Part shown: positions 46,756 through 55,231 of the stretch, piece after piece
Layout: every line of letters starts with the position of its first letter
How positions within the stretch are numbered: the first letter of the stretch is position 1
Assembly (NCBI GenBank): GCA_029882975.1
Contig: JAOUJW010000033.1
Location: forward strand, 1-55,361
Length of the DNA stretch: 55,361 bases
Direction: 5' to 3'
Origin: Gammaproteobacteria bacterium
GTDB lineage: Bacteria > Pseudomonadota > Gammaproteobacteria > SZUA-152
Made by a program: the position numbers and the translations under genes
Notes under the pieces: model-generated
Database searches by the model: none
Seen by the model: the letters and a program-made list of their open reading frames with translations, nothing else
What the model was told of the DNA's origin: nothing

Positions 46756-47352
46756 ATGAACCAATTAATTGAATTTGATCCAATGCAGATGATAGGCCTG
46801 GGGGTCGCTGCCGCGTTGCTGGTAGGGTTGATTTTCTGGTGGATTTATAAACTGGCTCATCCTTCCCTGGAAAAGCAGGTAGAGAAAACCATCAAGGAAA
46901 ACAGCGAGGACTATGCTAAGGACATTGTGGTCTCCGATGGACTGTACGGCTACCATTTTATCGACTATCTGGTGCTGTTACCGGGAAGAATCGTGGTGTT
47001 AGGCTTACATTCTTTTGAGGGCTATATTTTCGGCGCCGACAAAATTGAAGAATGGGCTCAAGTACTCAACAATCGCAGTTATAAATTCGAAAATCCTTTG
47101 TTAAAAAACAGCCACTATGTGCAATCGGTTCAGGAATTGACCAGAAACACGGAAGTCATTGGCCGGGTGCTGTTTACCGGTAATTGCAGTTTTCCCAAGG
47201 GCATTCCGGAAGGAGTGATCGAATTGGGTCAACTGCCCAGTATGCTCGATGAACTGAAAAGAGACACTGATTCGGAAGCAACGAAGGTGTTGTGGGACGA
47301 ATTGTTGGCGGCCTGTCGACAACAGAAAAACAAATATCTTAACGATAAATAA
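46756..47352 (+). CDS. Membrane-anchored NERD-like (nuclease-related) protein
   Basis: The 198-residue protein has an N-terminal TM (LGVAAALLVGLIFWWIY, about 15-31). Residues about 62-145 follow the NERD pattern: a conserved Asp in HFIDYLVLLPGRIVV, a GYIFGADKIEEW turn, and FENPLLKNSHYVQSV. The expected catalytic Glu-x-Lys after the strand is replaced by Gly-Leu-His (83-85), so nuclease activity is doubtful. It may be a structural or RNA/DNA-binding relic. It is convergent with the Sel1/SPOR gene. Confidence 0.68.
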   Translation: MNQLIEFDPMQMIGLGVAAALLVGLIFWWIYKLAHPSLEKQVEKTIKENSEDYAKDIVVSDGLYGYHFIDYLVLLPGRIVVLGLHSFEGYIFGADKIEEWAQVLNNRSYKFENPLLKNSHYVQSVQELTRNTEVIGRVLFTGNCSFPKGIPEGVIELGQLPSMLDELKRDTDSEATKVLWDELLAACRQQKNKYLNDK

Positions 47353-47387
47353 CAAGACAAATAAACAACCTATCTCAAGCGCATATC

Positions 47388-48833
47388 TTATTTTCGCAAT
47401 CGTTTTTGAATCGTAGAAAACTGCGTAATCCAGGGTTTGTATCGCTTTAACTCAGGGTCCAGTTCCTTCAACTGCATACTCGCCGATTTTTCATCGCGGA
47501 ACCTGCCATACAATAAATTAAACCACTCTTGATTGGTTTGACGGGAATACACACTGTAATAAGCCAGTTTGGAAGGCGTGGACACTTTGCCGGCAATGGT
47601 CAGCAACGCTCGCAGATCCGTACTGCCGGCCAATTGCAGGGTATAGTGATTGGGGTTTTGTTGCATGACCCAATTGGAATCGCGTACCAAGGAGTATGCA
47701 GGTTTCGTAGGTGCGCTCGCTATCTTCTTATGCTGGGGTGGCATGGGTTTGGTGTGTGGATTGCGGCTGTCACTTCCGGCCAACCGGGTTGGTGTTCTTT
47801 CAGTTTGTTCCTGTTTTGGGTGAGGTTGTTGGCTGCTGCGTTTTTTGTCAGATGCCTGCTTCGATGTGGTTTTTTGCGACGTGCTCGCTTTGGTCACGGG
47901 TTGTTGCTTCGGACTCTGCTTTTTCGGGCGTTTCTTGTCTTTATTCGCAGTCTTAATATTATCGCCGTCCGTGGTTTTACTGTCTTTGTTTTGTCCTTCT
48001 TTTACCTGTTGGTTCAGCTCGTAGTGGCGTTTGGATGCATGAAAACGCACTACCGGATTGACCTTGCCTTTGTGTTTCTTAGGTAAATTTCCCCAATCTT
48101 CCAACAGGGTTCGCGCCGCTTTGACCCCTTGCAAAGACGCAATTTGCAGCCAGAAAATCGCTTCATTACGGTCCTTTTTTACACCCCGGCCCTTGTGATA
48201 CAAAACGCCCAGATTGTATTGTGCATAGGGGTAACCCAACTCAGCCGCTTCACGATACCATTTGGCCGCCTTGCGGTAATTTTTGCTCACCGAAATACCT
48301 TTTTCGTAAAACACTCCCATATTGTTTTGCGCCACAATATGATTTTGTTGCGCAGCCAAACGATACCAGTTAAAAGCGCGCTTTAAATTCTGGCGTACCC
48401 CTTTGCCCGAATGAAACATCCATCCCAGGGTGGCTTGGGCTTTGGCATTGCCCTCATATGCCAGTGGTTCCCAGATTTTATAAGCGTATTCATAGCGGCC
48501 GAATAAAAAAGCCATGCGTGCCAGTTTGTACTCTTCCTCGATATCCACTTCGGCAAAATCCAGGTCCGTGTCCCGGTACAAGGTTTCGCCATAGGCCGTG
48601 CGCAAGCAGGGATCCATATCCGGGATATACGACTCAATAGAGGTGCTCGGGTTACCGGGTGTTTCGGGTTGGGTGACCGGTTTTTTTCTGTTTTGCTGTG
48701 GGTCAAAGCTCAGATCCACCACCGCATCCGGCACAAAAGCGCCTGTTGCCGGCGCACTTAGCGTGGAGCCGGAGAATAATATCATCAGGCTCAACATGCT
48801 TAAGAAAAATGCAGAAATTATCCCGTATCTCAT
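47388..48833 (-). CDS. Sel1-repeat protein with SPOR-like C-terminal domain
   Basis: The 481-residue protein has a signal peptide (FFLSMLSLMILFSGSTLSAPA). Sel1 repeats lie at about 120-250 (AQATLGWMFHSGKGVRQNLK, AQNNMGVFYEKGISV, AQYNLGVLYHKGRGV). A Lys/Ser/Gln-rich linker follows (about 255-385), and the C-terminal 80 residues (HYTLQLAGSTDLRALLTIAG, YGRFRDEKSASMQLKEL) look like a SPOR domain, which binds denuded glycan at the septum. It is periplasmic and possibly works in cell-wall or division complexes. Confidence 0.82.
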   Translation of the reverse strand: MRYGIISAFFLSMLSLMILFSGSTLSAPATGAFVPDAVVDLSFDPQQNRKKPVTQPETPGNPSTSIESYIPDMDPCLRTAYGETLYRDTDLDFAEVDIEEEYKLARMAFLFGRYEYAYKIWEPLAYEGNAKAQATLGWMFHSGKGVRQNLKRAFNWYRLAAQQNHIVAQNNMGVFYEKGISVSKNYRKAAKWYREAAELGYPYAQYNLGVLYHKGRGVKKDRNEAIFWLQIASLQGVKAARTLLEDWGNLPKKHKGKVNPVVRFHASKRHYELNQQVKEGQNKDSKTTDGDNIKTANKDKKRPKKQSPKQQPVTKASTSQKTTSKQASDKKRSSQQPHPKQEQTERTPTRLAGSDSRNPHTKPMPPQHKKIASAPTKPAYSLVRDSNWVMQQNPNHYTLQLAGSTDLRALLTIAGKVSTPSKLAYYSVYSRQTNQEWFNLLYGRFRDEKSASMQLKELDPELKRYKPWITQFSTIQKRLRK

Positions 48834-49269
48834 AAGATGGCTACAATTCCAAAGTGCGCAAACCTGAATCGCACAAATAAATTAATAAAAACAATGAATT
48901 ATATATTTTGATTATATTCAGTCTGAAACAAGGTTTTATTGTAAGACATTTTGCACTGAAAAAGAAAACCCTTTCCTACACAAGTAATTGAGGGATCTAA
49001 GCCCTGCAACATCTTACAACGAGCCCCAACAACCTCCAACACCCTCCAACACCCCTCAATGTATGAGTATAGCGCCGCGGAAGCCAAACCCAAACAGTCA
49101 ACATCTGTATTAATTTTAATCAAACTGAGAGAGGCTAAGTATACCCCCGGTTGCTTAGCAACCTGCCTATCCCGTATCATCGGCGTTTAGGAACCTCTGC
49201 TCGTCCGGGAAATAATCAGACGTTCCCCAATAATAAGCATCAAGCAAATCCGCAAGAGGGGACCCCGCA
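48834..49269. other. 436-bp intergenic region with structured leader
   Basis: It separates divergent genes. The first part is very AT-rich (48880-48920). Two perfect 10-bp tandem copies of CCTCCAACAC lie at 49033-49052. The plus-strand leader of the next gene contains two hairpins (49149-49163 and 49190-49226). No ORF that looks real was found. Confidence 0.5.
49149..49226 (+). promoter_or_regulatory. Two stem-loops in the leader of a lipoprotein gene
   Basis: GGTTGC/GCAACC (49149-49154, 49158-49163) is a perfect 6-bp stem with loop TTA. GGAAC-c-TCTG (49190-49199) pairs with CAGA-c-GTTCC (49217-49226) across one mismatch. They sit 44-120 bp before the ATG at 49270, where GAGGGG is the ribosome site. 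The leader may be regulatory, but no known riboswitch class was matched. Confidence 0.4.
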
Positions 49270-49857
49270 ATGAAAAAAACCATCACAACACTAGCGCTCA
49301 CAATGGCTCTGTTGCAGGGGTGCACTGAAGATGTGGTGGACTTGTCTTGTGCCAGGGAAGACATTTTACTGGATGGTCGATTTCAAAATCTGATCAGTGC
49401 GTGGATACAGTCTGGTGGACGTGTCGATAGTTGGAATCAATTGGATCCAAAAGTGCCAGGCTGGGAATATGGGGGAGTAGATGATCCAGATTCGAAATAT
49501 GCTCGATTACTCGGCGTAAACGGTATTAACGTGCTGAATCCACACTATATTCAACAGACGGTGACAATCCCCACTAGTACAAGCAATTTGTACCTTACCG
49601 GATTTAGACGATTCCAGTCAGAAGAAGGTGTGTCCGGTGATCAACTGATAATAGGATTTCTCGAGGCCAGTTCGAGCGATAATATTGTAATGAACAGCCC
49701 GATAGATACGGGTGGTTGGATAGAGTTCACGGAACCGTTTAACAACACCTATGCAGGCATGACGGTTACACTCAGAATTCAAGCCATATCCGACGCGGCG
49801 GTCATTAGTACATTTGATTTTGAAAATTTATCGCTTATCGCCGAATCCTGTTCATGA
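49270..49857 (+). CDS. Small lipoprotein, possible jelly-roll binding domain
   Basis: The 195-residue protein has lipobox LQGC (Cys18) after a short hydrophobic signal. The rest is beta-rich with features of a carbohydrate-binding-like jelly roll: LLDGRFQNLISAWIQSGG, VPGWEYGG, YIQQTVTIP, TVTLRIQAISDAA. No catalytic residues were recognised. SD GAGGGG lies about 9 bp ahead of the ATG, next to a structured leader. It precedes the Rhs gene by 222 bp on the same strand; whether it is linked to it is unknown. Confidence 0.72.
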   Translation: MKKTITTLALTMALLQGCTEDVVDLSCAREDILLDGRFQNLISAWIQSGGRVDSWNQLDPKVPGWEYGGVDDPDSKYARLLGVNGINVLNPHYIQQTVTIPTSTSNLYLTGFRRFQSEEGVSGDQLIIGFLEASSSDNIVMNSPIDTGGWIEFTEPFNNTYAGMTVTLRIQAISDAAVISTFDFENLSLIAESCS

Positions 49858-50079
49858 GCAAACGCTCAATTTACCCCGTCCCACCATCCAAAAAACGTGA
49901 ATATTACCACCCCCCTTGTCTGCCTCAGCCACTGACGTAAAATTCCAGGTTGTTACTGTGGGTGGCATTATGTCAAAGGCCATGGAAGATCGCAGCAGGC
50001 TGAATTTTTTAAGCAGAGGGTAGTGTGAACAATCTATGAGCACAATCAAATACAGCTACAAAAACAACAGGTAACACCA

Positions 50080-53000
50080 ATGCATCCGATCAACGGAAGA
50101 ACTCCCGGAACTGTCGGCATGGATCCCACCACTGGAGATGATGCGGCACAAACTCCTATGACCACCGGTACGATGGCTCAAGACCCGGGGCCTCGTGATG
50201 ACGCGTTGCAAGAGCTAAAAACTGAAGTGGTACTGGATATTAGCCAGCTGGTTCTGGATCTCACGGGTATTATCGACCCGACACCGGCTTCTGACGGGAC
50301 TAACGCACTCATTTCTCTGGCTCGTGGCGATTTTTGGGGCGCGGCAATCAGCGCCATTAGCATAGTACCTCTGGTGGGCGACCTGGCAAAAACCGCTAAG
50401 TTACCCCGTTACGTGCAATCGGTACGCAAAGCCGTGTACATCGCCAAGCTGGATCCCCAATGGGCATCCGCTCTGCGCGAACTGTTTACCAACCTCAACA
50501 GTGTTTTGGACAAAGTTTATAAAATGTCCGACGTGTTGCCCGATGCCGCTTTGCGTCAACTCAAACAAATTAAAGGGGAAGTGGACGAATTCATCAACCC
50601 TAAGCTGGGTGGTAAATACGAAAGTAAAGTCGCCAGTGGTGGCGGCACACCCCAAACGCCTTCTCAAATACACAGAAAACCGGAAACCAGTCCGGAACCG
50701 GCCAGGCCTGCAGAAACTAAGGACGCCACAGAGGCCAGTAGCAGTAATAAAGACCCCGGCACAACTGAAACCAAGCAATGCACACCAGCCAATCCAAAAT
50801 GTCAGGGTGAGCCCATCAGCATGGTCACCGGTGAAGAGTTGCTGGAACAAGTGGACTTTGTATTGCCGGGACCAATCCCCCTGGTTTGGCAGCGCACGTA
50901 CCGCAGCAGTAACTCCCAAAATACCGGCATCGGCGCCGGATGGATGGGACCTTGGCGCGCGCGCTTAAAAATAGAATCCGATAAAGTCGATTACAAAGAT
51001 TATCAAGGTCGTCATATTTCGTTCACCAAACCCAAGGTGGGTGATGGTTGCCGCAACATTACGGAAAAACTCACACTCTACCGCGATTCGGACCAACAAT
51101 ACCGCATTGTCGACGATAGCGGTCAAGTGTTTTGGTTCACTGGGCCAAAAACGGTAAAACGGCTGCAAAAACTCGCTAATAACGACAGCCACGCCATTCA
51201 ATACCACTACAGCGACAGCGGTAGACTGATACGAATGACCGATAGCAGCGGTCGACAGCTGAAACTGGATTACAACATCACCAATCATGTGAAGGCGGTG
51301 TACCTTCTGGACGAGAAGGGTGAAAAGCAGGGCGCCCCTCTGGTGCAATACAGTTACAGCAATGATGGCGATTTAATTGCCGTGGCTGACGGCAACGGTA
51401 ACAAAGAAACCTTTGCTTATAAAAATCACATCATCACCCGACGTACCACGCGGGACGGATTTAGTTTTTATTTTGAATGGGACCAGTACGACAACTTCGG
51501 CAAGTGTTTACACAACTGGGGTGATAACGGTACCTACGATTACCGCTTTGAATACGACATTAAAAACAAAATTACCCACAGCACCGATGGCCGCGGCAAT
51601 ACCCTTGAGTTCCACTACAATGCCATGGGGTACATCACCAAGGAAATCGATCCGGAAGGTGGTGTCAAAGTATTTCACTACAATGACACAGGCCAGGTTA
51701 CGGAAACCACCGATGCCTTGGGCAATGCCACACAGACGCATTACAACAAAAACGGCCAAGTCAGTAAGGTAGTCAACAGCAACGGTGATGAAACGTCCAT
51801 CATCTACAATCTGGGCGGTCGTCCGGTTGCTTTAATCGATGCCCAAGGTAATAAATGGCAGCGCAAATACGACAGCAAGGGCCGTCTTAGCGCCACTATC
51901 GATCCTAACGGCGCCACCACCCAATACAAATACGACAAACGAGGCAACCTGATCCAGGTCACCGATGCCGGCGGTCGTAGTCGGCAATACGAATGGAACA
52001 AGAAGCATGAGCTTATTGCTCAAACCGATGCCGCCGGCAATCGTACGGAGTATCAATATGATGCTCGCGGCCAGGTAAGCAAAGTCACCGACAGCCAGGG
52101 TAAACAAACCCTGTATTTTTACGATGGCAATGGCAACATCACTCAGGTGTTTAACCCGGACAACAGCAACATTCAACTGCAATACACGCCCGGTGGCCAT
52201 TTGACCCATCATATCGACGCGCTGGGCCGTACCACCCAATACCGCTATGACGGTCTAAGTCAACCGGTGGAACGCATTGATGCCAACGGTCGGCGCTTTA
52301 TGTACGAGTACGATGCCGAGCGCAACCTGACCGCACTCATCAATGAAAACAATGATCGCTATGAGCTGCACTACGACAAGAACGAACGCCTCATAAAGGA
52401 AGTGGGTTTCGACGGTCGGGTACAAGAGTACAGCTACAACGCTGCCGGACACTTGCTGCAACACGCAGATGGCGCCCATCGAATCACCCAGTTTAAACGC
52501 GATAACAATGGCCGTTTGTTGCAAAAACAATCGTCCGACCAGGAAGTCAGTCGCTTTCAATACGACAACTTGGGCCGCTTAAGTGCCGCGGAAAACCACC
52601 ATTCCAAACTCAGTTTTAAATACGATGCCGTCGGTCGTTTAATCGAGGAATGGCAAAACGGAGATTGTATCCGTCATGGCTATAACGACATCGGGCAAAA
52701 AATCGAGACTCAATTACCCGGCGACGAACGCATCCAGTTCCAGTACAACGAATTAGGCTTATACACCCAAGTTAACTACAACGGTGAAACCGTCACCCAG
52801 GTCCAACGCGACCAACAGGGACGGGCTATTGTTCGTGAAAGCGGTGAACTAAAAAGTCATTTTGATTACGATCCCATGGGTCGGCTTATTAAGCAAAGCA
52901 CTCAAGCAAAAGACCATCATCCTATTCTGGAACGCAGTTACCGTTACAATAAAGCCGGTAATCTGAAATTCATCGACGACTTTAAACACGGTGTAACTAA

Positions 53001-54186
53001 GTTCCACTACGACGCGCTGGATCGTTTGCAAGCCGTACAAGGCCTAACCCAGGAACGTTTTGCCTTTGACCCAGCCGGGAATATTTTGGATTTCGATCAA
53101 GTGGCGCAGGCCAAAGCCGGCGGTCAATCCGCCGGGTTCGTCAAAGGCAACCGGCTGCAGGTATTTCAAGACTACCGTTTCGAATACGACGACGTCGGCA
53201 ATCTCATCAGCCAGAAGAAAGGCAAGAAAGAAACCCGGTTTCACTACAACCACCAGAACCAATTGACACGGGTGGAAAAAGACGGGCAGGAATTCAACTA
53301 TTGCTACGACCCCTTCGGACGCCGGGTCAAAAAGCAAGACGCGTTTGGCGAAACCACTTTCCTGTGGAGCGGCGATGTCATCCTGGCGGAAAAACGCAAT
53401 AATTTGAACATCACCTATTTGCACGAACCCAACAGCTACGTGCCCTTGGCTCAAGTCCGAGACGGTCAAATCTACCACTATCACACCGATCACCTGGGCA
53501 CACCCCAGCTAGTCACCGATGGCGTGGGAGAGGTGGTATGGGAAGCCCGCTACAAAGCCTACGGCAGTGTCGTACAATACGAAGTGGAAGCCATAGAAAA
53601 CCCCATCCGCTTCCAAGGCCAGTACTACGACACGGAAACTGGGCTACACTATAACCGTAATCGCTACTACCACCCGGTCATTGGGCGTTTTACCTCCGTC
53701 GACCCCATTGGTTTACTGGGCGGCACCAACAACTACGAGTATGCGCCAAACCCTACGGGGTGGGTGGATCCGTTGGGGTTGAGTTCGAAGGATTGTGGTA
53801 CGCAGGGAACCGCTACAGTAAATTTTCATGAAGGTGGTCACTTTAGTGTTGAGATAAATAGTTCATCATCGCAGCAGAAAACTCATCAGGTAATAACATC
53901 GGCAGATCGTAGTACGACCCAAATTGTGGACGCGGATGTGCGACCTCCATCAAAGCCAATTAAGTCTTCTGCTACAATAGACATACCAGATGCGCAAAGT
54001 GCCATAGCCAAACAGAAGGAACTTATGGATCAAGGAAACTTAGGTGCATATGACAAAATAGATAACAGTTGTGTTTCACATGTTTGTGATGTGTTAGATG
54101 CTGGTGGTCTTGAAACTCCTGCGCCTCAGGGGTCGGCGCAGTCCAAGCATTTATTTAGAATTTTAAAAGGAAGTTCTGCAAAATGA
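50080..54186 (+). CDS. Rhs-family polymorphic toxin with C-terminal permuted-papain-like tip
   Basis: The 1368-residue protein has an N-terminal part (1-230) with a hydrophobic helical segment (about 72-100, GAAISAISIVPLVGDLAK) but no PAAR motif. A DUF6531-like start follows near 245 (GEPISMVTGEELLEQVDF), then YD repeats over about 370-1130 that form the Rhs shell, the core end GRFTSVDPIGLLGG, and the autocleavage-type PLGL at 1231-1234. The variable tip (1235-1368) differs in base composition and carries H1254 in GGHFSVEI, then C1331 in NSCVSHVCDVLDAGG. The His-before-Cys order resembles circularly permuted NlpC/P60 or LRAT-like folds. The toxin is followed by a 4-bp-overlapping candidate immunity gene. 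Delivery route is unclear; no VgrG, Hcp or TcB/TcC partner was seen. Confidence 0.92.
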   Translation: MHPINGRTPGTVGMDPTTGDDAAQTPMTTGTMAQDPGPRDDALQELKTEVVLDISQLVLDLTGIIDPTPASDGTNALISLARGDFWGAAISAISIVPLVGDLAKTAKLPRYVQSVRKAVYIAKLDPQWASALRELFTNLNSVLDKVYKMSDVLPDAALRQLKQIKGEVDEFINPKLGGKYESKVASGGGTPQTPSQIHRKPETSPEPARPAETKDATEASSSNKDPGTTETKQCTPANPKCQGEPISMVTGEELLEQVDFVLPGPIPLVWQRTYRSSNSQNTGIGAGWMGPWRARLKIESDKVDYKDYQGRHISFTKPKVGDGCRNITEKLTLYRDSDQQYRIVDDSGQVFWFTGPKTVKRLQKLANNDSHAIQYHYSDSGRLIRMTDSSGRQLKLDYNITNHVKAVYLLDEKGEKQGAPLVQYSYSNDGDLIAVADGNGNKETFAYKNHIITRRTTRDGFSFYFEWDQYDNFGKCLHNWGDNGTYDYRFEYDIKNKITHSTDGRGNTLEFHYNAMGYITKEIDPEGGVKVFHYNDTGQVTETTDALGNATQTHYNKNGQVSKVVNSNGDETSIIYNLGGRPVALIDAQGNKWQRKYDSKGRLSATIDPNGATTQYKYDKRGNLIQVTDAGGRSRQYEWNKKHELIAQTDAAGNRTEYQYDARGQVSKVTDSQGKQTLYFYDGNGNITQVFNPDNSNIQLQYTPGGHLTHHIDALGRTTQYRYDGLSQPVERIDANGRRFMYEYDAERNLTALINENNDRYELHYDKNERLIKEVGFDGRVQEYSYNAAGHLLQHADGAHRITQFKRDNNGRLLQKQSSDQEVSRFQYDNLGRLSAAENHHSKLSFKYDAVGRLIEEWQNGDCIRHGYNDIGQKIETQLPGDERIQFQYNELGLYTQVNYNGETVTQVQRDQQGRAIVRESGELKSHFDYDPMGRLIKQSTQAKDHHPILERSYRYNKAGNLKFIDDFKHGVTKFHYDALDRLQAVQGLTQERFAFDPAGNILDFDQVAQAKAGGQSAGFVKGNRLQVFQDYRFEYDDVGNLISQKKGKKETRFHYNHQNQLTRVEKDGQEFNYCYDPFGRRVKKQDAFGETTFLWSGDVILAEKRNNLNITYLHEPNSYVPLAQVRDGQIYHYHTDHLGTPQLVTDGVGEVVWEARYKAYGSVVQYEVEAIENPIRFQGQYYDTETGLHYNRNRYYHPVIGRFTSVDPIGLLGGTNNYEYAPNPTGWVDPLGLSSKDCGTQGTATVNFHEGGHFSVEINSSSSQQKTHQVITSADRSTTQIVDADVRPPSKPIKSSATIDIPDAQSAIAKQKELMDQGNLGAYDKIDNSCVSHVCDVLDAGGLETPAPQGSAQSKHLFRILKGSSAK

Positions 54187-54461
54187 TGATTCACTGTCAG
54201 GAACATGGTGATCAAGGCGGTGTTCAAGTATCTCCAGATATTGAACAATCTATACGCTGTAAAGAAACTTGTAGTACGCACATTGTGAATTATGAATTTG
54301 AAGGAGAGGTGGTCGATACATTCTATTTGTCAAAGTCTTATGCGGAATCGAACGGTTTAGAGCTAATTGACGTGTTACCTTTGCCTGATGATTATCCGAA
54401 ATGGGTATTGGATTTAAATGTAGTGTGCGAAGTATGTTTCAATTCCTATGTAAAAAAATGA
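54183..54461 (+). CDS. Candidate immunity protein for the Rhs tip
   Basis: The 92-residue protein starts on ATGA, overlapping the Rhs stop by four bases, the usual position for an immunity gene. It is acidic and contains two Cys pairs (C26/C30 and CEVC near the C-terminus) plus an N-terminal CQEH, so it may bind zinc. The base composition is AT-rich like the toxin tip. I do not recognise a family; the function is inferred from position only. Confidence 0.68.
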   Translation: MMIHCQEHGDQGGVQVSPDIEQSIRCKETCSTHIVNYEFEGEVVDTFYLSKSYAESNGLELIDVLPLPDDYPKWVLDLNVVCEVCFNSYVKK

Positions 54462-54472
54462 AATCGTAAGAC

Positions 54473-54506
54473 GTAGGGCGGAATAGCGTTTTTTGCGTAT
54501 TCCGCC
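54473..54506 (+). repeat. REP-type hairpin with GTAG head, upstream of RAYT
   Basis: The tetranucleotide GTAG (54473-54476) is followed by the stem arms GGCGGAATA (54477-54485) and TATTCCGCC (54498-54506). A GTAG/GGAG head plus hairpin is the hallmark of REPs mobilised by REP-associated tyrosine transposases. It lies 41 bp upstream of such a gene. Confidence 0.75.
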
Positions 54507-54546
54507 AAGCAGACTTCAATACACCACATAATTAACTAAAACTCCC

Positions 54547-55098
54547 ATGCCCAACTACCGCCGCACCCAACATCCCGGCGGTTGCTATTTCTTTACCGTC
54601 AATTTATTGCAACGCTATCCTAATCGCTTGTTGGTGGATCATATCGATTCTTTACGAACCGCCGTAAAAAAGGTCAAAACGAAATTACCGTTTCACATCG
54701 ATGGTTGGGTAGTCTTACCGGATCACATGCATTGTATTTGGACCCTACCTGAAGGCGACCAGGATTACGCTACACGTTGGCGATTAATCAAAACCCACTT
54801 CGTCAAATCCCTACCGAAAACCGAACGGCTGAATACCACAAGGCAAACCCGAGGCGAACGCGGAATATGGCTACGCCGCTATTGGGAGCATTTCATCCGT
54901 GATGACCGGGATTATGAAAAGCACATGGATTATTTGCATTATAATCCCGTAAAACACGGTCACGTGGCCCGTGTGAGGGACTGGCCACACTCCAGCTTTC
55001 ATCGCTGTGTGGATTTGGGAATTTATCCAGAGAACTGGGGTAACGGAGAAATTGAAGAATTGAATGTGGGGGAGTTTGACGATAGTGTGGTAGTGTGA
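54547..55098 (+). CDS. REP-associated tyrosine transposase (RAYT, IS200/Y1-like)
   Basis: The 183-residue Y1 transposase has HUH-type ligands in LPDHMHCIW (H60, H62) and the catalytic Tyr in DYLHYNPVKHGHV (Y129 most likely). LPFHIDGWVVLPD and RGIWLRRYWEHFIRD are typical RAYT signatures. It nicks single-stranded REP hairpins. The flanking GTAG hairpin at 54473 supports this. It is inserted downstream of the Rhs immunity gene and followed by an orphan toxin tail. Confidence 0.9.
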   Translation: MPNYRRTQHPGGCYFFTVNLLQRYPNRLLVDHIDSLRTAVKKVKTKLPFHIDGWVVLPDHMHCIWTLPEGDQDYATRWRLIKTHFVKSLPKTERLNTTRQTRGERGIWLRRYWEHFIRDDRDYEKHMDYLHYNPVKHGHVARVRDWPHSSFHRCVDLGIYPENWGNGEIEELNVGEFDDSVVV

Positions 55099-55105
55099 AA
55101 TTTGA

Positions 55106-55231
55106 GGTAGTCAAGGACCAGAGTTAGAGCCCATTACAAATTCATACCCGGAGTACGGAAAAGGTGGGCATGCTCAACTTACTACAGATCAAATCGTAGA
55201 ATTTGATAAAGTTGAAATATTACCTGAGTAG
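55106..55231 (+). pseudogene. Orphan Rhs-type toxin C-terminal fragment
   Basis: After the RAYT stop the plus frame reads 41 codons to a TAG at 55229, with no start codon of its own. Residues PITNSYPEYGKGGHAQ then LTTDQIVEFDKVEILPE look like the C-terminal end of a polymorphic-toxin tip (Tyr-Gly-x-Gly-Gly...Gln...Asp...Leu-Pro). It is not a copy of the present tip, which suits a displaced older cassette. The family cannot be named from this length. Confidence 0.5.

Noticed and set aside
47529-48086. Plus-strand frame antisense to the Sel1/SPOR gene
   Set aside because: It is the reverse of a Lys/Ser/Gln-rich linker; the minus-strand product has a signal peptide and known repeats.
49245-49275. 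c-di-GMP-I riboswitch similarity (GCAAA ... GAGGGGACC) upstream of the lipoprotein
   Set aside because: Only short fragments match; the conserved core order and tetraloop receptor are missing and the match runs into the start codon.
49852-50049. Minus-strand frame between the lipoprotein and Rhs genes
   Set aside because: No ribosome site, no domain and no conserved composition; likely chance.
50080-54186. Type VI secretion cargo assignment for the Rhs protein
   Set aside because: No PAAR motif in the N-terminus and no VgrG, Hcp or Eag chaperone gene in the window, so the delivery system is left open.
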